64,000 bases of DNA from CAHJXF01 sp038225855 (GTDB lineage Bacteria; Pseudomonadota; Gammaproteobacteria; Burkholderiales; Burkholderiaceae_D), in the NCBI GenBank assembly GCA_038225855.1, contig JBBRQU010000020.1, positions 7,725 to 71,724 on the forward strand, given 5' to 3'. The position numbers were made by a program, and so were the translations under genes. The notes under the pieces were generated by a model. The model saw only the letters and a program-made list of their open reading frames with translations. It made no database searches and was not told the DNA's origin. How positions within the stretch are numbered: position 1 is the stretch's first letter; each line of letters starts with the position of its first letter. Shown in pieces: positions 33,566 through 42,247 of the stretch.

Positions 33566-33592
33566 TTAGCACTCGACCCTCGAGAGTGCTAA
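33566..33592 (+). promoter_or_regulatory. CIRCE operator (HrcA binding site) upstream of rpoH
   Basis: TTAGCACTC (33566-33574), a nine-base spacer and GAGTGCTAA (33584-33592) match the CIRCE consensus exactly. CIRCE is bound by the HrcA repressor. It lies 26 bases before the rpoH start, so heat-shock sigma synthesis is probably HrcA-repressed, as has been reported for other betaproteobacteria. Confidence 0.95.
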
Positions 33593-33618
33593 AATGCGTC
33601 GTGACGAAAGGAAATCAA

Positions 33619-34548
33619 ATGGTTAATGTGGCTTTGGCGAATGATTGGGGTTTTGGTCGTCCTGCGGGCGCGGGAGCGGGTCGCATGATGCTTGCTGTAT
33701 CGAATCCAGGTGCGTTGGGCACCATCGATTCATACATTCAAGCCGTGAACAAGCTGCCCATGCTGACCGCGGAAGAAGAGCGCGAATATGCAGTACGCCT
33801 TCGCGATGATGAAGATCTCGAGGCGGCGCGACGTCTGGTGCTATCGCACTTGCGTCTCGTCGTTTCGATCGCACGCGGTTACCTCGGCTATGGACTGCCT
33901 CACAGCGACCTCATTCAAGAGGGAAATATCGGCTTGATGAAGGCCGTCAAGCGTTTCGACCCCACGCGCGGCGTTCGCCTTGTATCCTTTGCGATGCATT
34001 GGATCAAGGCCGAAATGCACGAGTACATTCTGAAGAACTGGAGGCTCGTCAAGGTTGCCACCACCAAAGCGCAGCGCAAGCTGTTTTTCAATTTGCGCTC
34101 GCACAAGACTGGTATTCAGACCTTCTCACCTTCGGAGGTCGATGCATTGGCGAAGGAGTTGAACGTCAAGCGCGAAGAAGTGATCGAGATGGAAACGCGC
34201 CTCTCTGGCGGCGACATCGCGCTCGAAGGCCAGGTCGATGACGGGGAAGAATCGTTTGCCCCGATCGCTTATCTCAAGGATGAGAACAACGAACCCACGC
34301 ATGTGCTCGAATCCAAACGCCGCGATCGCATGCACACCGAAGGCATTGCCGCGGCTCTCGACAAACTCGATGCACGCAGCCGTCGTATCGTCGAAGCGCG
34401 CTGGCTCGCGGAAGACATCGATGGCAAGGTCGGCAGTGCGACGCTTCACGATCTTGCCGACGAATTCGGCGTGTCCGCCGAGCGCATCCGGCAGATCGAA
34501 GTGGCCGCGATGAAAAAAATGAAGACTGCGCTCGCTGCCTATCAATGA
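33619..34548 (+). CDS. rpoH: RNA polymerase heat-shock sigma factor RpoH (sigma 32)
   Basis: This 309-residue sigma factor directs transcription of chaperones and proteases. Region 2 includes 'HLRLVVSIARGYLGYGLP', DLIQEGNIGLMKAVKRFDP and 'LVSFAMHWIKAEMHEYIL'. The RpoH box lies around QRKLFFNLRSHK, and region 4 ends GVSAERIRQIEVAAMKKMK. The start at 33619 follows AGGAAA at proper spacing; the ATG at 33595 is right beside the CIRCE element and lacks one. An intrinsic terminator follows. Confidence 0.97.
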   Translation: MVNVALANDWGFGRPAGAGAGRMMLAVSNPGALGTIDSYIQAVNKLPMLTAEEEREYAVRLRDDEDLEAARRLVLSHLRLVVSIARGYLGYGLPHSDLIQEGNIGLMKAVKRFDPTRGVRLVSFAMHWIKAEMHEYILKNWRLVKVATTKAQRKLFFNLRSHKTGIQTFSPSEVDALAKELNVKREEVIEMETRLSGGDIALEGQVDDGEESFAPIAYLKDENNEPTHVLESKRRDRMHTEGIAAALDKLDARSRRIVEARWLAEDIDGKVGSATLHDLADEFGVSAERIRQIEVAAMKKMKTALAAYQ

Positions 34549-34575
34549 ATTCGGCGAAGGCGCCGTGACCGACAG

Positions 34576-34601
34576 GCCCTCGTGAATCGAGGGCTTTTTT
34601 T
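34576..34601 (+). terminator. Intrinsic terminator of rpoH
   Basis: A seven-base stem (GCCCTCG / CGAGGGC, loop TGAAT) is followed by seven T residues, 27 bases after the rpoH stop and just before the convergent lysA end. Confidence 0.9.
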
Positions 34602-34608
34602 CGGCATA

Positions 34609-35922
34609 TCAAACGATGACGCGCTCGCCGGCAAAGAGCGATGCAATCGATTCGCGCTCCCGGATGACGTGGACGTCGCTGCCATCGACGAGCAGTTCGA
34701 CCGCCCTTGGTCTCGTGTTGTAGTTCGATGCCATCGTCATGCCGTAGGCGCCCGCAGACAGAAATGCCACGAGATCACCCTCGGCGAGTTTGAGTTTTCG
34801 GTCGCGCGCCAACCAGTCACCGGATTCGCAGATCGGACCGACCAGATCCCATACCGTTTCCGGCGCACCGGACTCGACCACCGACACCACTTCATGCCAT
34901 GCGCCGTATAGCGCAGGCCGAATCAAATCGTTCATGGCCGCATCGAGGACCGCAAAATTCTTCGACGTACCGGGTTTCAATACCTCGACGCGAGCCATGA
35001 GGATGCCAGCCTGCCCGACCAGCGACCGGCCGGGCTCGAACATGACCGCGATCGGCTTGCCGCCGTACCTGGCGGCGCGCCACGCATCGACGTGGGCGAA
35101 CACGCGAGCCAAATAGTCGGCCGGTACAGGCGGCATCGTGCCGACCGCTTCGTTTCCGTAGCGTATGCCCAGCCCTCCCCCGAGATCGACATGTTCGATT
35201 TCGATTCCGTCTTCATCGAGCAGATCGATCAGGTCGATCAGGCGGTCGAGCGCCTCGAGGAGCGGCGCATCGTCGAGCAGTTGTGAGCCGATGTGGCAGT
35301 CGATACCGATGACCGCGAGATGCGGCAAGCTGCGGGCTTCACGATAGGCCGCGCGCGCATCGCGATAGGCGATGCCGAATTTGTTCTCCGCGAGCCCGGT
35401 CGAGATGTAGGGATGGGTCTTGGCGTCGACATCCGGATTCACGCGCAGCGAAATGCGCGCGACGCATCCGACTTCGCCGGCGATCGCGGAGAGGCGGCGC
35501 AACTCGGACAAGGACTCGACGTTGAAGCAGGCAATGCCCGCGGCCAAGGCCATCCGTATTTCCGCAACCGACTTGCCGACCCCGGAAAAAATGACCTTGC
35601 CGGGGCTCCCTCCCGCGGCGATCACGCGCGCAAGTTCGCCACCGGAGACGATGTCGAAACCCGCGCCTAGCGAGGCAAACAAATTCAGAATCGTGAGATT
35701 CGAATTGACCTTGACCGAGTAACACACCAGCGCGCCGCCGCGCGTAGCGTATTTCGCGGCCGCGTTTGCGTACGCTGCGTATGCGTCGACCAACGCTGCC
35801 TTTGAATACACATAAGCCGGCGTGCCGAATCGGGCCCCCAGCGTGTCGAGCGCGACCCTCTCGACATGGAGCCGCCCGCCGCGAAACTCGAAGTGCGGCG
35901 CGATATCCGGCGGCAGCTTCAT
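34609..35922 (-). CDS. lysA: Diaminopimelate decarboxylase
   Basis: LysA is the PLP enzyme that makes lysine from meso-diaminopimelate. The 437-residue protein starts at ATG 35922 (MKLPPDIAPHFEF). It carries the PLP lysine in CYSVKVNSNLTIL, HIGSQLLD, the glycine-rich phosphate loop LGGGLGIRYG, EPGRSLVGQAG and the C-terminal CESGDWLA catalytic cysteine region. The ATG overlaps the lptM stop (ATGA), coupling the two. The lptM-lysA pair divergent from cyaY is the standard proteobacterial arrangement. Confidence 0.96.
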   Translation of the reverse strand: MKLPPDIAPHFEFRGGRLHVERVALDTLGARFGTPAYVYSKAALVDAYAAYANAAAKYATRGGALVCYSVKVNSNLTILNLFASLGAGFDIVSGGELARVIAAGGSPGKVIFSGVGKSVAEIRMALAAGIACFNVESLSELRRLSAIAGEVGCVARISLRVNPDVDAKTHPYISTGLAENKFGIAYRDARAAYREARSLPHLAVIGIDCHIGSQLLDDAPLLEALDRLIDLIDLLDEDGIEIEHVDLGGGLGIRYGNEAVGTMPPVPADYLARVFAHVDAWRAARYGGKPIAVMFEPGRSLVGQAGILMARVEVLKPGTSKNFAVLDAAMNDLIRPALYGAWHEVVSVVESGAPETVWDLVGPICESGDWLARDRKLKLAEGDLVAFLSAGAYGMTMASNYNTRPRAVELLVDGSDVHVIRERESIASLFAGERVIV

Positions 35923-36086
35923 TTGCGCTTGTCGGGATTTTCTTTGTCGGGCAGATATAACGGACCGCGCTGACCGCATGCCGCAGTTCCCACGGCTAGC
36001 ACCGCGACAACCATCGCTACAATGCCCCGCTGCACAATGCGATTCGGTTTGGGCACAAGGCGATTCGATGTCATCGGGCGCGACAT
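35919..36086 (-). CDS. lptM: Small LPS-assembly lipoprotein LptM (YifL family)
   Basis: This is a 55-residue lipoprotein. LptM-type proteins bind the LptD-LptE translocon and help it mature in enterobacteria. A hydrophobic signal (about residues 20-36) leads to the lipobox VGTAACGQRGPLYLP, where the cysteine followed by a short Gly/Pro segment with PLYLP is the family signature. The ATG at 36086 is preferred; MTSN four codons later is an alternative. It overlaps lysA and is divergent from cyaY. Confidence 0.85.
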   Translation of the reverse strand: MSRPMTSNRLVPKPNRIVQRGIVAMVVAVLAVGTAACGQRGPLYLPDKENPDKRK

Positions 36087-36122
36087 GATGGTCTTGATAT
36101 CAAAAAAGGGTCGGAGTCTAGC

Positions 36123-36464
36123 ATGGGCAGTCAGGACCATCTCATGACGTTCGCGGATCGCGTCGAAGCGGTGCTATCTCATTTCGAAGCGGCGATCGAT
36201 CGTCTTGCCGACGAGATCGATATCGATGCATTGCGCGCAGGCAATGTACTGACGCTCACCTTCGAAAACCAGCACCGCATCATCGTCAACAGCCAGGAGG
36301 CGGCTCAGGAAATCTGGGTCGCGGCGCGTTCCGGCGGGTTTCATTTCCGGTGGAACGATTCAACCGGGCAGTGGACCGACACGCGCTCGGGCGAAAGTCT
36401 GCGCGTCGCGTTGGCGCGATTGATCGAGGCCGAGACGGGCGTCTCACCCGCGCTCCAACTCTGA
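36123..36464 (+). CDS. cyaY: Iron donor protein CyaY (frataxin homologue)
   Basis: CyaY binds iron at an acidic helix and modulates iron-sulfur cluster assembly by IscS. The 113-residue protein has the acidic N-terminal helix (HFEAAIDRLADEIDIDALRA), 'LTLTFENQHRIIVNSQEAAQEIWVAA' and the SGGFHFRW strand motif, all family hallmarks. It is divergent from lptM-lysA with a 36-base gap and converges with mrcA. Confidence 0.95.
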   Translation: MGSQDHLMTFADRVEAVLSHFEAAIDRLADEIDIDALRAGNVLTLTFENQHRIIVNSQEAAQEIWVAARSGGFHFRWNDSTGQWTDTRSGESLRVALARLIEAETGVSPALQL

Positions 36465-36482
36465 CGCGAGCCCAGTGAAAAT

Positions 36483-38969
36483 TCACGCGCCGAATGGTCG
36501 ATCGCGCGGATCCTGATAGACAGGACGCTCCGGACGGGGGGTTACGGGCAGGAGTGGCGGCTCTTCGTTGTTCGGGTTGACGCGAATGGAGGGGTCATTG
36601 GGCGAAGTCGTCGGCGCCTCGTCGGCGGGCACGGGATCATCAAGCCCCAACGACCGCACGCCTTGGCCCGGTTGATTCTCGACGTAATACACCTCGCCGT
36701 TCACGCTGACGATTCCGGGAGGGATGGGCCTCGGCTTTTCCGGCACGCCCTTCAATGCCTTGCTCATGTAGCCGAGCCAGATGGGTAGCGCCAACCCGCC
36801 TCCGGTTTCGCGATCACCCAATGACCTGGGTTGATCGAAACCTATCCAAGCAACGCCGGCGAGATTGTCGTTGCTGTAGCCGGCAAACCAGGCGTCGTGC
36901 GAGTCGTTGGTGGTTCCGGTCTTTCCAGCGAGGTCGGCACGTTTCAAGACCGCGGTTATTCGCGCGGCCGTGCCGAATTTCGCAACGCTGCGCAACAGAC
37001 TGTCGGTGATGAATGCATTGCGGGCATCGATCACGCGGTTGGCTTCATCGCCTGCCACGACCTTCTCCACACGCGCGAGATCGCGTCCCGAAGTGTCGAC
37101 GATGCGAGTGATGAAGTAGGGATTGATCTTGTATCCGCCGTTCGCGAAAACCGAATAGGCGCCGATCATTTCCCACGGAGTGACCGAGCCTGCGCCCAGT
37201 GCCATCGTGAGATACGCGGGGTGCTTTTCGGGTTCGAAACCAAAGCGTGCCAGCGTACTTTGCGCGTACTTCGGCCCGATCGCCTGAAGCAGGCGAATCG
37301 ACACCATGTTCTTCGACTTGGCAAGCGCCTGCCGCATCGACATCGGACCTTCGAATTTTCCGTCGTAATTCTTGGGGTCCCACGCCTGACTTCCCGTGGT
37401 GCCGGCATCGATATGAACGGGCGCATCGTTGATGATGGTCGAAGGCGTGAACCCGCGCTCGAGAGCCGCCGAATAAATGAAGGGTTTGAAGCTCGAGCCC
37501 GGCTGTCGCCACGCCTGCGTGACGTGGTTGAACTTGTTGCGGTTGTAATCGAAGCCGCCGACCAGCGCATGGATTGCCCCGTCCTTCACGCTGGCTGCGA
37601 TGAACGCCGCCTGCACCGTGGGCAGTTGAATGATCTCCCAAGCGCCTTTCGCATTCTTCATCACGCGAATGATGGCGCCGCGTCGAATCCTTTTGGCTTG
37701 AGGCGCTTTGTCCGAAAGTCCCGCTGCCGCGAACTTCAGTCCGTCACCCGTGATGTCGATCGTCTCATCGACGCGCGCAGCGCGAACGTGTTTCGCAGAC
37801 GCTTCGAGAACCACTGCCGACACGATGTCATCACTGTCGGGATACTCGAGCAAATTGTCTTCGATCGCTTGAGCGACATCGTCGGCATGGGCCGCCGCAG
37901 TGGACCCTCCCGGCAATTCGACGAACGCCTCTGGCCCGTTGTAGCCGTGTCGGCGCTCGTAGTCGAGCACGCCCGCGCGCAACGATTCATACGCCACGTT
38001 CTGCTCACCGGAGATCACGGTCGTGTAGACGCTCAGCCCTCGCGTATAGGTCTCGTCGCGAAACTGCTCGTACGCGACCTGCCGCGCCATCTCCGCGACA
38101 TACTCGGCGTGAACCGCAAAGCCTTCGCTTTCGAACTTGACGGCCGGTTGCTGGGCGCGCGCCTTTTCGAACGCGGCGTCGTCGATGTAGCCGAGCAGTC
38201 GCATGCGATCGAGCACATAGAGCTGGCGTTCGCCGGCGCGCTTGGGATTGACGACCGGATTGGCCGTCGACGGCGCCTTCGGAAGTCCCGCGAGCATCGC
38301 CGCTTCGGCCAGCGTCACATCCTTGATCGGTTTGCCGAAGTAGGTGCGCTCGGCCGCAGCAAAACCATAGGCGCGCTGACCGAGATAAATCTGATTGATG
38401 TAGACCTCGAGGATCTGATCCTTCGAAAGATTCTCCTCGATCTTGAACGCGAGCAGCGCCTCGTAGAACTTGCGGATATAACTCTGCTCGCTCGAAAGAA
38501 AAAAGTTTCGCGCGATCTGCTGGGTGATGGTCGAGGCGCCTTGGCGGCGGCCTCGTCCAAAAAAGCTGCCATGCGCGAAGTTATTCAGGCCCGCGCGAAG
38601 TACGCCAAGGTAGTCGATGCCGCGGTGCTGATAGAAGCGTTCGTCCTCGGCGGCGAGAATCGCCTGCTTCATGATCGCCGGCACTTCATTGATCGACACG
38701 ATCGCTCGGCGCTCTTCGCCGAACTCGCCGATCAAGATGCCGTCGGCGGTATAGACCCTCAGCGGAATCTTGGGGCGATAGTCGGTCAGCGATTCGATCG
38801 AAGGCAGGTTGCGATACGCCAGCGCCGTCGCAATCAACACCACGAAGAAAGTACAAGCCAGACCGGCCGCAATGATTGCTGCGGTCAAACCAAGAATGCG
38901 CCAGCCCCGATGACGCGATGCCGGGGCGTTGGTCTTGTTTTGGGCGATGGGACTGGGCATGCGCGACAA
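36483..38969 (-). CDS. mrcA: Penicillin-binding protein 1A
   Basis: This bifunctional class A enzyme polymerises and cross-links peptidoglycan. The 828-residue protein has a cytosolic N-terminus and one transmembrane helix (about residues 25-50). The glycosyltransferase domain has the catalytic glutamate in AAEDERFYQHRGIDYLG and RRQGASTITQQIARN. An OB-like insert follows. The transpeptidase domain has GSSFKPF (SxxK), SKN and KTGTTND. The C-terminal tail is proline-rich (last 50 residues). It is divergent from the pilM operon, the usual betaproteobacterial and gammaproteobacterial layout. Confidence 0.96.
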   Translation of the reverse strand: MSRMPSPIAQNKTNAPASRHRGWRILGLTAAIIAAGLACTFFVVLIATALAYRNLPSIESLTDYRPKIPLRVYTADGILIGEFGEERRAIVSINEVPAIMKQAILAAEDERFYQHRGIDYLGVLRAGLNNFAHGSFFGRGRRQGASTITQQIARNFFLSSEQSYIRKFYEALLAFKIEENLSKDQILEVYINQIYLGQRAYGFAAAERTYFGKPIKDVTLAEAAMLAGLPKAPSTANPVVNPKRAGERQLYVLDRMRLLGYIDDAAFEKARAQQPAVKFESEGFAVHAEYVAEMARQVAYEQFRDETYTRGLSVYTTVISGEQNVAYESLRAGVLDYERRHGYNGPEAFVELPGGSTAAAHADDVAQAIEDNLLEYPDSDDIVSAVVLEASAKHVRAARVDETIDITGDGLKFAAAGLSDKAPQAKRIRRGAIIRVMKNAKGAWEIIQLPTVQAAFIAASVKDGAIHALVGGFDYNRNKFNHVTQAWRQPGSSFKPFIYSAALERGFTPSTIINDAPVHIDAGTTGSQAWDPKNYDGKFEGPMSMRQALAKSKNMVSIRLLQAIGPKYAQSTLARFGFEPEKHPAYLTMALGAGSVTPWEMIGAYSVFANGGYKINPYFITRIVDTSGRDLARVEKVVAGDEANRVIDARNAFITDSLLRSVAKFGTAARITAVLKRADLAGKTGTTNDSHDAWFAGYSNDNLAGVAWIGFDQPRSLGDRETGGGLALPIWLGYMSKALKGVPEKPRPIPPGIVSVNGEVYYVENQPGQGVRSLGLDDPVPADEAPTTSPNDPSIRVNPNNEEPPLLPVTPRPERPVYQDPRDRPFGA

Positions 38970-39368
38970 ATGGACGGCTGCTGACGACGTGGCCCCGTGA
39001 GATGAGCGGTGCGGAACCCACGATTATAGTCGCGCGCCTCATGATCGATGCTGCACGAAGGCCACGTCCGCCCCTAGTTCAAATGCAATGCCGTCTTGTC
39101 GCGGCGAGCGCGACTTCATGAACAGGGAAATCCATTTATCAAGGCCGTTCGAATGCATTGCATGACCAAGCATCGGGCCGTCGACGCGTTTTGTTGTTTT
39201 TGCAGCGGGCTGCCCGTTGGAATCCTTTACAGCGCCGAATCACTGTTGCTAGGATTTGACGGCCAATCGAGCAATGTTCTCTAAACCCTCGAAAATAAAG
39301 ATTTTTCTAGAGATTTTCATTCGCAATGCTAAGAATTTCGCTTAGGCAATTTGCCAGGGGGATCCGCT
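38970..39368. promoter_or_regulatory. Divergent mrcA / pilM intergenic region
   Basis: In these 399 bases I see no gene. TTGACG (39256-39261), 18 bases, then TCTAAA (39280-39285) is a plausible plus-strand sigma70-like promoter for pilMNOPQ, about 75 bases ahead of the TTG start. The part before it is unremarkable and probably holds the mrcA promoter, which I could not pin down. Confidence 0.4.
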
Positions 39369-40448
39369 TTGGCGTTTGATTTCAACGCCCTCTTTTCAGC
39401 CAAGAATCCGCCGCTGATCGGGCTCGATTTGAGTTCGTCCAGCGTCAAGCTCGTCGAGCTCGGCGGATCGGAAGAGAGCGGCTATCGCCTCGAACGTTAT
39501 GCGATCGAATCGCTGCCCAAAGGTGCGATCACTGATGGCAACATCGAAAACATCGAAGCAGTTTCGGAGGCGGTGAAGAGAGCGGTTCGCAAGAGCGGCA
39601 CGCGTGCACGCAACGTCGCTCTCGCGCTGCCCAGTGCGGCGGTCATCACCAAGAAGATCGTGTTGCCCGGAGGACTTTCGGAAGAGGCGCTCGAGGTTCA
39701 GGTCGAGAGCGAGGCCAACCAATACATACCGTTCGCGCTCGATGAAGTCAGTCTCGACTTCAGTGTCATCGGTCCCGCGCCCAATGCGCCCGAAGACATC
39801 GAGGTGCTGCTCGCGGCTTCGCGCAAGGAAAAGGTCGAGGATCGCGTTGCCGTCGCTCAGGCCGCGGGCCTGAAGCCGGCCATCATGGACATCGAGGCGC
39901 ACGCGACGCGTGCGACCGCCGATCGCGTCATTCGCCTGATGCCTAACGAAGGCGAAGGGCAGATCGTCGCGCTGTTCTTGATCGGAGCGTCCACGACCAC
40001 GATCTCGGTCACGCTCAACAATCAATCGATCTACGAGCGCGAGCAAGCCTTCGGCGGAAATCAGCTCACGCAGGACATCGCGCGTGCCTACGGTCTCTCG
40101 GCCGAAGAGGCCGAGTCCAAGAAGAAGGCCAACGATCTCCCTGAAACCTACGAGCGCGATTTGCTGCAACCCTTTGCCGACAACATCGCGCTCGAGGTCA
40201 CGCGTGCGCTGCAATTCTTCTTCACGTCGACGCCATACAGCCGCGTCGATCACATTCTTCTGGCCGGCGGTTGTGCGGTGATACCGGGGCTGGTCGACGT
40301 CGTCGGCACGCGCACCCAGGCCGTGACCTCGATCCTCAATCCGTTCAAGGGAATGGAACTCGGTCCCGGGATTCGCGACAAGCAGGCGCGACTCGATTCG
40401 CCCTCGCTCGTGATCGCGACAGGTCTGGCGATGCGGAGGTCGGGCTGA
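39369..40448 (+). CDS. pilM: Type IV pilus assembly protein PilM
   Basis: PilM is a cytosolic actin-like ATPase-fold protein that binds the N-terminus of PilN and connects the alignment complex to the pilus motor. The 359-residue product shows IGLDLSSSSVKLVELG at the N-terminus, 'SEANQYIPFALDEVSLDF' and the C-terminal 'ILLAGGCAVIPGLVD' phosphate-loop-like motif. The start is a TTG at 39369, chosen because AGGGGG lies seven bases before it; the in-frame TTG at 39351 overlaps that site. First gene of pilMNOPQ. Confidence 0.93.
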   Translation: MAFDFNALFSAKNPPLIGLDLSSSSVKLVELGGSEESGYRLERYAIESLPKGAITDGNIENIEAVSEAVKRAVRKSGTRARNVALALPSAAVITKKIVLPGGLSEEALEVQVESEANQYIPFALDEVSLDFSVIGPAPNAPEDIEVLLAASRKEKVEDRVAVAQAAGLKPAIMDIEAHATRATADRVIRLMPNEGEGQIVALFLIGASTTTISVTLNNQSIYEREQAFGGNQLTQDIARAYGLSAEEAESKKKANDLPETYERDLLQPFADNIALEVTRALQFFFTSTPYSRVDHILLAGGCAVIPGLVDVVGTRTQAVTSILNPFKGMELGPGIRDKQARLDSPSLVIATGLAMRRSG

Positions 40449-41059
40449 TGGTGCGCATCAACCTGCTTCCGCACCGCGCCGAGAAACGCGCGCAGCGGCG
40501 ACGCGACTTCTATGTTCTGGTCGCGCTTGCGTTCGGCGCCGCAATCGTCGCCGTGATCGCGGTCGCCTTCGTGATCAATACCTACATCGGCGTGCAAAAC
40601 GATCGCAACGAATTCATCAAGGGCGAGAACAAGAAGCTCGACGAACAGATCAAGGAAATCGCATCGCTGCGCCAGGACCTCGAAGCGCTCAAGGCGCGGC
40701 AACAGGCGGTGGAAGACTTGCAGGCCGATCGCAATCTACCGGTCCATCTGCTCGACGAACTCGTCAAGCAGGTTCCCGAAGGCGTCTATCTGCAAAGTCT
40801 GCGACAAGACAATCTCAAGGTCGCGCTGACCGGTTTTGCGCAATCCAACGAGCGCGTGTCGGAGTTGCTTCGTCATCTGAGCAATAGCTCGACGTGGATC
40901 GGCTCGCCTGAACTCGTCGAGATCAAGGCCGTGCCGGTCGGTCGCGACAACAAGCGGCTCTTCCAATTCACGATCAACGTGACGATCAATCGGCCGCGGG
41001 ACGCAAAGACCCCGGCGATTCCGGTGCGTGCCGCTGCGCCCGTGACGGCCAAACCGTGA
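40448..41059 (+). CDS. pilN: Type IV pilus inner-membrane alignment protein PilN
   Basis: This 203-residue bitopic protein has the conserved cytosolic PilM-binding motif VRINLLPHR at residues 2-10, a transmembrane helix (about 22-45), a coiled-coil (about 50-90) and a periplasmic ferredoxin-like domain that pairs with PilO. The ATG overlaps the pilM stop (TGATG), showing translational coupling. It is part of the complex that links the inner-membrane motor to the PilQ secretin. Confidence 0.95.
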   Translation: MVRINLLPHRAEKRAQRRRDFYVLVALAFGAAIVAVIAVAFVINTYIGVQNDRNEFIKGENKKLDEQIKEIASLRQDLEALKARQQAVEDLQADRNLPVHLLDELVKQVPEGVYLQSLRQDNLKVALTGFAQSNERVSELLRHLSNSSTWIGSPELVEIKAVPVGRDNKRLFQFTINVTINRPRDAKTPAIPVRAAAPVTAKP

Positions 41060-41069
41060 GCCCGTGACC

Positions 41070-41714
41070 ATGGCCGACAACAACATCTCGCGCTACCTGG
41101 ATCAGTTCCGGAACCTCAACACGAGGGATGTCGGGACCTGGCCGATCGCTCCACGCATCGCTGCCGTCCTGGCAATCGTCGCGGTGGTGATTCTTGCGGG
41201 CTGGTATTTCTATTGGAGCGATCAACTCGACGAATTGAAGCGGGGCGAGAACGACGAAGTCCAGCTCAAGGCGCAATACAAGGACAAGCTCCAGCAGGCA
41301 ATCAACCTCGAACCGTTGAAGAAGCAAAAGGAACTCGTGACCCAATATGTCGCGCGTCTCGAGAAACAATTGCCGAGCAAGGCCGAGATGGACGCGCTGT
41401 TGTCCGACATCAACCAGGCCGGCATCGGACGCGGATTGCAGTTCGAACTTTTTCGTCCCGGACAGGTATCGGTGCGCGATTACTACGCCGAGTTGCCGAT
41501 CAACATTCGTCTCACCGGTAGCTATCACGACATCGCGGCCTTCACGAGCGACATCGCGAGCTTGCCGCGCATCGTGACGCTCAACAATCTGAGCATCGCC
41601 ATGCCCACCAGTGCGAGCACGCCGCTGACGCTCGAGGCGATCGCCAAGACCTTCCGCTATCTGGACCCCGAAGAAGTCGTGGCACAGCGCAAGGCAGTCA
41701 AGGTGGCGAAGTGA
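41070..41714 (+). CDS. pilO: Type IV pilus inner-membrane alignment protein PilO
   Basis: This 214-residue protein is the dimer partner of PilN. It has a short cytosolic N-terminus with the conserved 'QFRNLNTRDVGTWP' segment, one transmembrane helix (about residues 27-48), a coiled-coil (about 55-95) and a periplasmic domain with 'LPINIRLTGSYHDIAAF', a family signature. ATG 41070 was preferred over the in-frame GTG two codons upstream. Its stop overlaps the pilP start. Confidence 0.95.
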   Translation: MADNNISRYLDQFRNLNTRDVGTWPIAPRIAAVLAIVAVVILAGWYFYWSDQLDELKRGENDEVQLKAQYKDKLQQAINLEPLKKQKELVTQYVARLEKQLPSKAEMDALLSDINQAGIGRGLQFELFRPGQVSVRDYYAELPINIRLTGSYHDIAAFTSDIASLPRIVTLNNLSIAMPTSASTPLTLEAIAKTFRYLDPEEVVAQRKAVKVAK

Positions 41715-42247
41715 TGATGACGTCAAGGACCCTTCTGGTGATGATCGTCGGATGCCTCGCGCTCGCAGGTTGCGGCGGCTCGAATGACGAGCTTCGGCAA
41801 TGGATGAGCGATGTACGCAAGGAGATGCGTCCGGTCACGCCGAAGGTGAACGAGCCCAAGACGTTCGAGCCTTTCATCTATCGCGATCAGAACGACATCG
41901 ATCCGTTCGATCCCAACAAGGTGGCCAACGCTCTCAAGTCGCTGGCCTCCAAATCGAGCAGCGGTCTGGCGCCCGACCTCGCGCGCCGCAGAGAACCGCT
42001 CGAAGCGTATCCGCTGGACACGATCACGATGGTGGGCACGCTGCAGAGGCCCAATTTGCGATATGCGTTGTTGCGTGCTGACAATATCGTCTACCAGGTC
42101 AAGGTAGGCAATTACATCGGGCAGAACTTCGGTCTGGTCACGCGCATCAACGAAAACGAAGTCACCCTCAGGGAAGTCGTTCAGGATGCCGCAGGCGAAT
42201 GGGTCGAGCGCACGACGACACTGCAATTGCAGGAGAACAAGAAATGA
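41714..42247 (+). CDS. pilP: Type IV pilus lipoprotein PilP
   Basis: PilP is a 177-residue inner-membrane lipoprotein that links PilN/PilO to the PilQ secretin. It has a signal peptide with lipobox LALAGCGGSND, a disordered linker (about residues 25-75) and a C-terminal beta-sandwich with 'PLDTITMVGTLQ' and 'YQVKVGNYIGQNFGLVTRI'. Several start codons overlap the pilO stop in the run GTGATGATG. The 3' end overlaps the pilQ start by four bases. Confidence 0.95.
   Translation: MMTSRTLLVMIVGCLALAGCGGSNDELRQWMSDVRKEMRPVTPKVNEPKTFEPFIYRDQNDIDPFDPNKVANALKSLASKSSSGLAPDLARRREPLEAYPLDTITMVGTLQRPNLRYALLRADNIVYQVKVGNYIGQNFGLVTRINENEVTLREVVQDAAGEWVERTTTLQLQENKK

Noticed and set aside
36831..38984. Plus-strand open frame of 717 codons opposite mrcA
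   Set aside because: Shadow of the strongly conserved PBP1A frame; no ribosome site and no recognisable domain.
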